Shown piece by piece: positions 1 through 9,109 of a stretch of 64,000 nt of DNA (its first letter is position 1; each line of letters starts with the position of its first letter). The DNA comes from Cytidiella melzeri. Its lineage: Eukaryota > Basidiomycota > Agaricomycetes > Polyporales > Irpicaceae. The notes below the pieces were generated by a model that ran no database searches, was not told the DNA's origin, and saw nothing but the letters and a program-made list of their open reading frames with translations. The DNA lies in contig JABYQR010000242.1 of the NCBI GenBank assembly GCA_022592445.1, positions 1 to 64,000 of the forward strand, read 5' to 3'. Position numbers and translations under genes: made by a program.

Positions 1-1204
1 CAGCCTGAAGAAGTACCTGAAGAAGAGGAACCTCAAACTCTTGTTCAAATCATCAGCGAGCACCTCGCGTTGGCCTTGCTTTCCCGCAGGCGTGCAGATA
101 CGTCCGAACGAGAAGTACGAGAATGGGATCGACTCATCGTGGGGTATCTGTGCTTGGTCGCTCAATGGCTGTGGGAAGACCCTCTCACCGTCCGAGCTTT
201 CCTGGAGGCCGGTGCACTCGGCATGGTCCGTTCAGATTTGACCTTGTCCGATGTTGTCATATGCTCATGCGTCTGGGAACAATCAGCTGGTAGAGCCAAT
301 CAACCAAGCCCCTGAGGAGGACACCGTCATTCCTGGCATGTGCGCGTTCGTCCTAGGGCTTTGCTACGAGTTCAATACCGAGCCAGGAGAGATAACGAGG
401 TCGGTTGTTCTACAATTGGCTCGCACGCCACCTTCATCACTAAATCTGCCTACGCAGAACCACCATCTACCCGATCTTGACACGTCTGGGCATTGACGTC
501 CTTGCTGGCCGCATCACTCGTCTACGGGACGACGACAGGTTCCGAGCTATAGGCCCGGACACGTTCGTCCTTCCTTACCCTCAACAAGGCATATCTAATA
601 GCGAGGGCGAGAAAGAAGCAGAGGTTTGGTTCGACTGGGCATTCGTTGATTTCTGGAAGTCAAATTACTGTACGTGCATGCGTGCATTCTCGCTACTCAG
701 ATTTCGGTGCCAGGGATTTCACTCAGTTGCACATCTTTCGCCTTGCTGATCCTCTAGATACGGTGCAGAAAGGGATCGCCGTTGACCCGACAGCTCCCCC
801 GCCGTCGGCAGGTCAAAACGCAGAGACTGCGACACTAGTTGCCTCGCTACGCGCGGTGATACAGAGTCAGGCTGCAGAGGTCGAGGCGCTGCAGCTTCAA
901 TTGAGGGAGCTGTCTACGGCTTCGCAAGAGGTGCGGGTATTAGCATTTCTCCCTCACTGTGACACATAGTTTCTGAAAACCCTTTGTATAGACTGAGGCC
1001 CTCCGTTCGCAACTCGCAGCCGTTCAGGGAGAACTGGGTAGTTCGAAACAAAAGACGCAAGTTGTTGAGAAAGAGCAGGAAGATTTGCTTGTGTTGCTCG
1101 ATGAGCTGAATAGTAAACGACGAAAGGATAAGGAAAGGATGAGGGCTGCGGGCTTAGATGTGTCAGAGGACGAAGAGGAGGACGAAGACGAAGACGAAGA
1201 ATAG
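1..1204 (+). CDS. USO1: USO1/p115-type vesicle tethering factor, 3' part
   Basis: The 3' end of a gene that starts left of the window. Exons are 1-225, 287-399, 458-669, 758-930 and 992-1204, giving 311 residues in frame. The first three exons match the end of the Uso1/p115 armadillo head, including VEPINQ and the CAFVLGLCYEFNTEPGEITR stretch. A predicted coiled coil follows (LRSQLAAVQGELG...VVEKEQEDLLVLLDELNSK), and the protein ends in a run of Asp and Glu like the acidic tail of the family. Uso1/p115 tethers COPII and COPI vesicles to Golgi membranes together with Rab1/Ypt1. The coiled coil is short for a family whose yeast member has a very long one, so this is closer to animal p115 in layout. 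Identity is inferred from motifs only. Confidence 0.88.
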
Positions 1205-1418
1205 AAAAGTGAAACACAAATCGTGGACACTGGCTACTACTGTGCGCTGGGTGGTGTATATCTCCACGATGTGATTTAATCGAGATTTGGGAACATACCA
1301 GCATTTTTCAAGACAGTGATTTAGGGCAATGGTCGTACTCGCACGGATGTTGGGAAGAGACACATGAAAGCGGGTTGCATATATTTACACCAAGAAGAAA
1401 TGAGAAACACGACTTAGA

Positions 1419-2591
1419 TCAGTCGTCGAACATTGTGCCATCCATACGCACACCCATGTTCTGTTTGATATCCATTCCCAAAAGCTTCATCTTCCCCGCC
1501 TGTGTGTGCGACATATAGTCAGCGTCTGCTTGCAATAAACAACAGAACGAGAATCGAGACGTACCTCAATACGTTCAGCTTGCACCTTGCGCAGCTCCAT
1601 CAACTGCTCCTTCGACATAAAAGTGTCGGCGTTCCTCGGCTTGCGCTTATGCGTGCTTTGCAGCGCACGCAAGTCGGCGTTGGGATCGTACCCGTCATCT
1701 TGAGGAGGCAAGTACTCGCCAGAGCGCATAGCAGCCATTCTAGTCTCGTACGAGGTAATGTCATAAAACTTCTCGTGGGGCAGGGTTGCTGAGCATTGGA
1801 CATTACCACGTCAAGGACCGACCTATGAGCCAGAAGTGCAGAGACATACCGGTATTGTAGTCCTCAACAAACTTGGCAAATTCTTTCTTCGTTTGGTCCT
1901 TGGAAATTGTCTCTGGGTTGATCATGCGCTCCTCGACTAGCCAGGCGCGGAACTCTGGCTCCTTATTGTATAGACTGCGAAGTACAATCAGGGAAGTTTC
2001 TTGGGACGGTAGCTAGTAGGGGCGCACTCAGTCTCATTGAGTACACCATACTTGCCCCACTGGTGGCCAACAAACCCGCTCTTTTTCTTCTGTGACGAAA
2101 GGCATTTAGTCGCAAGGACCGTGTACACACTCAGCTCGACAGACCTTCTTGTCTTTCTTTTCCCTCTTGCCCTTTTTCCTGTCTTTACTCCGACTCCTCT
2201 TTCTTTTGGAGCTCTTCTTCTTGTGCTTCCTGTCGTCCGATTCGGTGGACGCGTCGCTTGAAACTGAGCGCGATCGACTCCTGCGACGCCTCTCTCTTGA
2301 ACGATTTCTTCGGTTGCTGTCACGGTCACGGTCTCGTGAGTGTGATCTTGACCTCCTTCGCTGTCTTGATGGTGAGGGCGAACGTCTTACGGGGCTCCGT
2401 GAACGTGACCTGTGTCGACGTTCTTCAGCTCTCCTACCGGTCTCCTTCTCCTTCCCCTTGTCGCGGTCCTCATCCTTAGCACGACGCCTATCTCGTTCAC
2501 TCGAGCGGTCGCGACGGTCATAACGAGATCTCTCTCGACTTTGGCTTAGGCTTCTCTCTCGTGGGTACCTGTCTTCTGCCCTGCTTGCCAT
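1419..2591 (-). CDS. RS-rich nuclear protein with SCI1-like C-terminal domain
   Basis: Minus-strand gene with exons 2591-2145, 2089-2028, 1974-1850, 1788-1565 and 1499-1419, giving 312 aa. The first exon encodes about 150 residues that are almost entirely Arg/Ser, Arg/Asp and Lys-rich, as in splicing-associated proteins. The later exons give a conserved globular block: GHQWGKYGVLNETDLYNKEP, then FRAWLVEERMINPE, KKEFAKFVEDYNT and LPHEKFYD. I recognise this block from the eukaryotic family that includes plant Style Cell-cycle Inhibitor 1; its biochemical role is not well defined. A nuclear, RNA-related location is inferred from the RS region. The ATG at 2591 is the first in frame. The gene is convergent with the USO1-like gene, with about 215 nt between the stops. 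Confidence 0.82.
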
Positions 2592-2926
2592 GTTGGACGT
2601 CAATCCTAACGACGGTCAGCGCTACATTCTGTGTGCATCGCTAGCCACTCACGTTGGGTTCCAAAGGCCCTCAGAAGAAATCACCGTTGACGTCCTAACA
2701 AGTGCAGCGTGGTGGTAGAGGCGCAGGCTGCATGAACGAACTCCAACAGGCGTGGCTGGTTTAAGCGCCAATCGGGTTGCGCCTCCCTTCGCGCAGGCTT
2801 GCTTTCGACTTTGATACCACTGACTCGTTCCCTTTCTCTACTCTTCTCAAGAAACGCGACTACTCATATACACAAATTCAACCCTTCACTTACTCTTCTT
2901 TGGTCCGTAGCAAAATCAAGCTGATC

Positions 2927-4609
2927 ATGGTGGACATTCTCGTCATAGGTGCAACAGGTACACACACCCTCCGCCTGCCTCAACCATCAAACTGAAGCCA
3001 TTTTGTAGGTTTCACCGGACAACTCATTGTAAAATATTTCAGCCAGCACCCGGAGCGATCTGAATTCACTCTCGGGGTTGCGGCAAGGTCAAAGAGCAAA
3101 CTTGGCGAGCTGAAACAGAAGCTCGGTCTGCCAGATAGCGTGCAACAATTCTGCGTCGATGTCACCAAACAGCATGAAGTAGATGAGGTCGTGCAGATTG
3201 CGAGGGTTGTCATTAATGCTGTTGGCCCGTATTGGACGTGTGGAACACCGGTGCTCAAGTAAGTCCTGCTTGGCTTGTTCGCCGCACACATCGTCACTGA
3301 CGTGCGTGGTTCCAGAGCGTGTGCACATTTTGGTCGACACTACGTGGATCTGAGCGGAGAGCCACATTGGATACGCGACATGGTTTTGGAGTGAGTCCAT
3401 TAGGCTTTGTCGCTGCACTCCGAGGCTGACTTCTGCTTTTGCCTCTAGGTACGACTTCGTCGCGTCCAAAACACACGCTATGATCATCCCTGCATGTGGC
3501 TTCGATTCGGTTCCCTCTGAGCTAGCCGTCTTCCTCTCGAACAAGACCCTCAAGACCCTTGCAGGCGCTGACACCGAGATTGACACCTCTATTACCGCGT
3601 TCAATGTCAAAGGAGGCCTTTCTGGTGGCTCATTCAACACTTTCTTCACCGCCGTTGAGCAAGTTCCTCGTTACAAGATGCAGATAGGACACACGGACTG
3701 GGCCCTGTCCACACATGTCAGTGGAGCCCGCAAATTACCGAAACGGCTCGTATACACGCTGCCGTTCTCCAATCCACCTATCTTCGGTGGCACGTGGTTC
3801 ATGGCCGCCTCGAACAAGGCGATAGTGCAGAGATCATGGGGACTGAATGAACGAGCGGTACGCATCTTAGTTTTTCTCTCTTTTATCAACCGTGCCTGAC
3901 GGGAAATATAGCTCTGGGAGACTCAAACAAAAGACGCAAAATTGCGATCTTATGGGTCTAAGTTTAAATACGATGAGTTCAAGGTTGCGGGTAGCAAACT
4001 CTCGTCCGCCTTGCTTAGCCTGGGAATGCTATGTGGGCTGGTAGTGATTATCATCCCTCCGGTACGCTATTGTCGAAGCACCTCACGTTGTGACTTACTT
4101 GCCCCACGTCCTAGCTCCGCTGGTTGGCGAAGAAGCTCGCACCTCGAGCTGGAGATGGGCCTTCAGAAGAGTGGGTGCTTATATCTGCAGTTGGATGGCC
4201 GTCGTTGTTCATCTATATTCAGGCAGATGAAGAAAGGCTACATGGAGATTACTAACGTATCTTCCTCTGTCGCCACCGCATCACACCCAGCCACGCACGT
4301 GCGCACAGTGATTAAAGGCCATGTGGACCCTGGATACCTTCTTGCTTCAGGTACAGGTCTTCCCAATCGCGATAATTGCAGCAACTTATACACTTCCTCT
4401 CGTGCAATTTAGTTATGGCAGCCGAGAGCGCGCTAACATTGCTACTCTCGCAGTCTGAACTTCCGGAGTGGGCTCGTAAAGGAGGCGTGCTCACCCCTGG
4501 AAGTGCGCTCGGTGACGCACTTGTAAAGCGTTTGGAAGCGAGCGGCCAAATTTCGTTCGAAAGCGAAGTGGTACTAGGTCGCGAGACTGAGACCAGAAAG
4601 ACCAAGTGA
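2927..4609 (+). CDS. saccharopine dehydrogenase-like oxidoreductase
   Basis: Eight exons (2927-2957, 3009-3258, 3316-3390, 3449-3857, 3912-4061, 4115-4170, 4223-4350, 4413-4609) give 431 aa. The N-terminus is a Rossmann nucleotide-binding motif, VIGATGFTG, whose codons are split by the first intron. Family landmarks follow: NAVGPYWTCGTPVL, a DLSGEPHW stretch, IIPACGFDSVPSEL and a C-terminal GHVDPGYLLAS block. This is the SCCPDH-like/trans-acting enoyl reductase group, not the lysine-pathway enzyme itself. Members are NAD(P)-binding proteins linked to membranes or lipid metabolism. A hydrophobic stretch near residues 280-300 (LGMLCGLVVIIIPP) could be a membrane anchor. No disruption is seen. 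The exact substrate is unknown. Confidence 0.9.
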
Positions 4610-5396
4610 TATATCCGCAAGTTTTCTAAGTCACTTTCTCTAGTATTGTATATTTATTCTTGTCTTATAATAAAACGGAAAATGATAGACATTTGGAATT
4701 AGGTACTTCGTTATATAACCGTACGCAGGCTAAACTGAGCTCATTGGTGGAGTAGCTGAGTATGCACCACCACCCGCTGCCATGGCTGGTACAATTCAAA
4801 CTGCTTTGTCGACTGCTCGCGGTCCAGGATCCCTCGTCGCGGCTTTCACGACTAACTTGACATACCTCGGACTCTCCGACTCTCGCAGAGAGCTAGGCTA
4901 GCACTACCAAACAATCCTCGGACTGCGCCCCAAGGGGGATCTAGTTTATCTGCCAAAGTGAGTATACAGCGCTCTCGTCAGTATACGCACAAGACGACTG
5001 ACTTTCTGGTAGGATACATATACGACCTCGCTCATCCACGTTTGTGGATTCAAATTGCGTAGCCGCAGAGTGCTCTGGAAGTCATCGCTTCAATAACGAA
5101 CGCGTTAAGGCATTTCGCCGAAAAGACGAAAACACAATGAGTAAGATTTAAGCCTAGGTCTTTTAAGCTTGGCTCCTTGGTAGTAAAGTTTTCTTTGTCT
5201 TAGGCTCGTCCCCAGCCGTTCATGCACGTTCATACACATGTTCCAGTCACTGGTTCGTTCGCGCCGAAAGATCGTCGATTGCTTGCGCGTCGTTTGCTTC
5301 ATAAGCAAACGTATTAGTGAGCATTGATCTAGGCAATATGGATCTGGGCAATATTACCACTGCGAAACCCTGGCACGGTCGCTGGTTCAACTGTAG
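4610..5396. other. intergenic, upstream part of the GST duplication
   Basis: No supported gene. From about 4860 onward the sequence is recognisably the same as the stretch upstream of the second GST gene, including the shared TTGCGCGTCGTTTGCTT box and the shared 'aggcattt' stretch. It is therefore duplicated promoter-side DNA. Short open frames here are not conserved between the two copies. Confidence 0.6.
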
Positions 5397-5404
5397 TATA
5401 AATA
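5397..5404 (+). promoter_or_regulatory. TATA box of GST pseudogene
   Basis: TATAAATA lies 72 nt before the ATG. The surrounding sequence (GTAGTATAAATACT) is identical to that in front of the intact GST copy. Confidence 0.6.
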
Positions 5405-5475
5405 CTAGGAGCAGGAGTTTATGCTAACCCTGCACCGGCATCACTCCTCCAACCCCAGCTGATATTTACTCAAAT

Positions 5476-6357
5476 ATGTCCGGCGCGCACTTCACTCTAT
5501 ACTCCCACAAGACTGGGGTCAACGGCTGGTGAGTACCGTTTTTCGAGTTGTATAGGAGGTACAGCTGTATAGACGTTCACCACAGGAAAATTGCTATCGT
5601 CCTCGAGGAGCTCGCACTCACCTACGAGTCCAAGTACCTGACATTCGACAAGCAAGAGCATAAGGCTGATGAATACACCAAACTCAACCCTAACGGTCGT
5701 ACAACTCTGATAGACCACAGGAACGGCGACTTTGTCGTATGGTGCGTGATAAATATGTTCAATGTCATTGCTACGTTGGGAAATTCTCGCCTTCCAATAG
5801 GGAGTCTGATGCAATTATTCTATACCTCGTCAATACTTATGATACTGAGCACAAGATCTCCGTCTCCGACACAAAGCAGAAGTACGAACAGCTTCAGTGG
5901 CTTTTCTTCCAATCTTCCGGCCAGGGCCCGTACTACGGACAGGCGTTCTGGTTCACCTTCCTCCACCCCGAGAAAATCCAGAGTGCGAAGGACCGTTATG
6001 TTGACGAGATCAAGCGCGTGTTCAGCGTGCTTTGATCGGTTCTGTCCAAGCAGGAGTACCTTGTCGGTGGGAAGGTGACCGTGGCCGATATCTCCTTCTT
6101 CCCGTAAGTGTCAACAGCGCCGTTGCTCGAGACAAGCTTTGACGCATTGCCGTCTCAGCTGGAACGACGGCGCCCTTAAAATCCCGGCGATTTTGGGAGA
6201 GGACTTTGCATTGCCGGACGCGTACCCAGCTCTTGCTGCGTGAGTGTTTTGATTCTATATTGTGAAGCCGCAACTCAGTAACCCAATGGTCGTGATATGC
6301 AGCTGGCACGCTAAACTCTTGCAGAGGCCCGCCGTGCAAAAGATTGTTACGGAATAG
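5476..6357 (+). pseudogene. glutathione S-transferase, left copy (disabled)
   Basis: Relic of a five-exon Ure2/GTT-type GST. Exons are 5476-5528, 5586-5741, 5801-6103, 6159-6239 and 6303-6357, the same structure as the intact copy at 14701-15597. All splice sites are still present. Three lesions are visible against the sister copy. First, an in-frame TGA interrupts exon 3 at 6033-6035, where the sister has Asp. Second, one codon is lost in exon 2, turning the RIPTL motif into RTTL and removing the proline that normally takes the cis form next to the glutathione site. Third, a TAG at 6355-6357 replaces Trp and truncates the C-terminus. The N-terminal thioredoxin-like half could still be made, but the helical domain would be cut. 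The TGA is single, so sequencing error or readthrough cannot be excluded. Confidence 0.82.
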
Positions 6358-6997
6358 CGGGGCTCTCACTGATTGTTGTTGAGATCAAGGAGACATGATC
6401 GCGACTTAGTTGTCATTGTCGCTGTCGTTTGCAGTCGTTAACTGGCGCCTATTATGTTCTTCTCTGCTGAACACCACCAAATCGACCTTGCATGATTACT
6501 GGGTTTTCCGAGGAACAATTGTCGCATACTCGAGTCGCAGTGCCTCCTGAGCATCGTTTCCACTGCAGCTCGTCAGTCAGGCGTGTCGGAGCAGCGGCGT
6601 CAAGGTCTTCTGTCTCAGTGATCTTTTCTGTTTCGTGCCATGGAAGCTCTCTGATTCACGTTCACCATGGTTCGTCGGGTCATGATAAGTACTTGTGTAA
6701 ACTACACATTCCTTATTCGGATGTATGCATTAGCCGCAGGTTACGTAAGTGTCGACGTTCAACCTCAACCAGGCCCCCGGAATGCCCGCCAAGAGGTGCT
6801 ATACCAAAATCGGGCACAATGGCCGTTTATATCCCCGAGCTTTTGGGTTGTTTATGTCCGGCGCTAGATCGGGTGGGTCAAATTTTCGCTCAAAATGTCC
6901 TCAAACTGTATATAGGCTACAAAAAATCGTCAAAAACCGACAAAAATCCACTGGGCTGTTACGCACCTGTAGGTCAGTTTTAAGGGGGAGGAAATAG
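6358..6997. other. intergenic, no gene seen
   Basis: No ORF here has a conserved motif. The stretch around 6827-6870 shares the phrases 'tttatatcccc' and 'tttatgtccggcgc' with 13873-13935 on the far side of the copia element. This suggests old repeat or duplicated sequence. Confidence 0.4.
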
Positions 6998-7348
6998 TCA
7001 GGAAGCTCTAAGTTGAAGGTGAGAAACTGATATTTTACAAATGCCACCTGTAGTACACAAACATGGTGCTATCACATGAGCTACTGTGAAATAAACACTG
7101 TGGATTGACTGTGCACCACTCAACCTCGCATCATCAAATGTCCTCTTGAGGGCCATGGAAGAAGTCGTGGATGCCCATAGTAGATCTACAGCGGCCTCAA
7201 TCTGGGTAGCTGCATCATGTATCAGGACAGTGGGGATGTTGTCAATGTAAGTCGCAGTGGGATTAGGTGATTCACCGCAGAGGTGTAGATGTCGTTGGAG
7301 TACAGCGGAGATGGTGTCATCAGGTTGTGGTAGGACGGCATTGTTGAC
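6998..7348 (-). pseudogene. unidentified ORF, 3' half, split by copia insertion
   Basis: The minus-strand reading frame is open from the copia insertion point down to a stop at 6998. It encodes a plausible protein stretch (for example PNPTATYIDNIPTVLIHDAA and DLLWASTTSSMALKRTFDDA). Removing the element plus one copy of its 5-bp target duplication joins this frame without a break to the frame at 13125-13282. The two halves were therefore one ORF of at least 150 codons. I do not recognise the family. Part of the C-terminal end may be intron or 3' untranslated sequence. Confidence 0.5.
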
Positions 7349-7658
7349 TGTTGAGCTGTGTCGAAGCATGTGCTGAGCTGTGTCGAAGTACATGCTGAGC
7401 TGTGTCGGAAACCGCATGCTGAGCTGTGTCAAAACGCGACAGAAAGCTGACTAGTGCTCACGCGCTCTGTATTTACACTTGTTTGTACGCTTGTAGTAGT
7501 AGATAAAAACCTCACGTCTGCGAGGCAATCCATACGTCTTTTACTCTCACTACTCGCCCCCAAAGCCTACACCTAACCCTACCAACCAACAACAGGTAAG
7601 CATCCCTTTCCCCTGCCTCTGTCGGGCTAGTGTCGCGGTTGGCGATACTGGCTCGACA
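7349..7658 (+). repeat. copia 5' LTR (310 bp)
   Basis: Starts TG and ends CA. Its first 95 bp hold four copies of a roughly 20-nt unit with core TGAGCTGTGTC, against two in the 3' LTR. This accounts for the 46-bp length difference. A TATA-like GATAAAAA lies near 7502. Confidence 0.93.
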
Positions 7659-7676
7659 GGTTATGAGCCCCGCGCC
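7659..7676 (+). other. candidate primer binding site
   Basis: GGTTATGAGCCCCGCG directly follows the 5' LTR. This is the expected place for the tRNA primer site, and the sequence resembles the TGGTTATnAGAGC type used by many copia elements. The match is only partial. Confidence 0.4.
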
Positions 7677-7885
7677 TGTTACTCTTGTCTACGACGATTG
7701 AGTGCGGCGCTTATCTGCAGCGCTCGCTCTCGCCGCGCATGTCGAGCGTACCTCGTTCCATGTCGCGCGCGATCGATGTCGACGCTGTCCGCGGGCGCCC
7801 GCTTGGGCCCCGCTAGGGTGAAACCTTGTTGCTGTCGTTTTCAACGTCACTGATGAAGGTCTTCCCCTAGAACTCTTACATTATC

Positions 7886-9109
7886 ATGGCCGACAATGCC
7901 ACTCTCTCCTCCATCAAGCATCTAGACGGTACAAATTGGAACGTCTGGAGCACAAACATTAAGGCCTACCTCATGACGCGCAAATCCTTCCGCGCTGTTG
8001 AGGAGCCTATGGAGCGGCCGACTGGCATCCCTGCCGTCGCTGCCCATGGTGATAGCCCGGCAATTGCTGCTCGCCCTCCTACTCAGGAGGAGCTTGACGC
8101 TTACAATGCCTGGGCGGAGAAGGATGAGGAGGCACGTGGAGCAATTATCCTCCGTGCTGTCCCATCCATTCAAGAGCTCATTGTGGATCTCCCCACTGCT
8201 AATGAGGTGTGGGAGCTCCTCAAGGCAAAATATGGCAAGCCCAGTGTCCCCCTCATGTTCACTGAGTTTAGGCATGCCATTGACCATGTCATTGCTGCCG
8301 ACAAGCACCCTGGACCTGCAATTGACCAGTTCCTTCAGCACTTCCAGCGTCTGTCCGGCTATGGCGTTGAGGTCCCGCTCTTTCTTCAGGGCATGCTCCT
8401 TATCACCAAGGCTCCTCCGTATGCCAATACCCTTCTCCAGTTTCTTGCTGCCGCTACCTCTGTCAATGACGTCAAGCCTATCGATATTGGTGTTGCCATC
8501 GTCAACTCCTACGAGCAGTCTAAGTCACGTGGCAAAGGCAAGCAGGCGCAGCCCCAGGCCTCAAAGGTGACTGCTGTCAAGCGTAAGCCTGGCAACAACC
8601 CAAAGTTTGGTCAGCAGCAAACGCAGCAGCGCCCTCAGGGTCAGCAGCAGCAGACGCAGCAAGGGCAGCAGCAGCAGAATGGACCAAAGAAGAGGACTCG
8701 TCACCGCTCTCGTGGCAATAAAGGCGGTGAACACAACCACTTTGCTAGCGTCGCGTTGACCGCACCGCTGGCACCCGTCTTTGCTCCAGCTCCAGTGCCT
8801 GCACCTGAGCCAGTTAAGGTTCCACTTGATAAGCGTATTGGTGCTCGTCCTGTTCGAGCTGGAAACAACTACCCCAGCTTCAAGGCTGCTCAGGCTCTCG
8901 CCCAGCGCCTTGGAGTTCCTGCTACAGCTGAGCGTATCCGTACCCTCGAGGCTGTCATTCGCGACAAGCCGTCAGCCAAGCGCCCTTCTCCTGAACCAGA
9001 GTTCGTTGAAGGTTCGAGTCGCCCCTCGAAGCGTGGCAGGGTCGACGTTGTCTCTGACAGCAAAGACGAGGAAGTTGTCTTCCACAATAGTCCTTCCAAA
9101 CAACGATGA
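7886..9109 (+). CDS. copia Gag
   Basis: A 407-aa ORF with the usual start of copia Gag proteins (HLDGTNWNVWSTNIKAYL), followed by a UBN2/gag-type helical region (AVPSIQELIVDLPTANEVWE). After that come a Gln-rich segment near residues 245-275, a basic patch (KKRTRHRSRGNK) and an acidic tail. I see no CCHC zinc knuckle. The stop at 9107-9109 falls where the pol frame, one base ahead, continues the acidic region. Translation of pol would therefore need a +1 shift near the CCTTCCAAACAACG sequence around 9093-9106, or a single-base indel has split a former joint ORF. Confidence 0.88.
   Translation: MADNATLSSIKHLDGTNWNVWSTNIKAYLMTRKSFRAVEEPMERPTGIPAVAAHGDSPAIAARPPTQEELDAYNAWAEKDEEARGAIILRAVPSIQELIVDLPTANEVWELLKAKYGKPSVPLMFTEFRHAIDHVIAADKHPGPAIDQFLQHFQRLSGYGVEVPLFLQGMLLITKAPPYANTLLQFLAAATSVNDVKPIDIGVAIVNSYEQSKSRGKGKQAQPQASKVTAVKRKPGNNPKFGQQQTQQRPQGQQQQTQQGQQQQNGPKKRTRHRSRGNKGGEHNHFASVALTAPLAPVFAPAPVPAPEPVKVPLDKRIGARPVRAGNNYPSFKAAQALAQRLGVPATAERIRTLEAVIRDKPSAKRPSPEPEFVEGSSRPSKRGRVDVVSDSKDEEVVFHNSPSKQR

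Larger units (their letters stand above)
4860..6600 (+). repeat. segmental duplication, left copy
   Basis: Left copy of a duplication of about 1.7 kb containing a GST gene, its TATA region and flanks. It pairs with about 14018-15830. Similarity is clear by eye in the promoter, all five exons and the 3' flank (a shared GTCAGTCAGGC motif) but is broken by many indels, so the duplication is not recent. The ends are approximate. Confidence 0.65.

Noticed and set aside
2149..2523. Leu/Arg-rich plus-strand ORF of 124 codons
   Set aside because: It is the mirror image of the RS-rich exon on the minus strand. It has no motif of its own.
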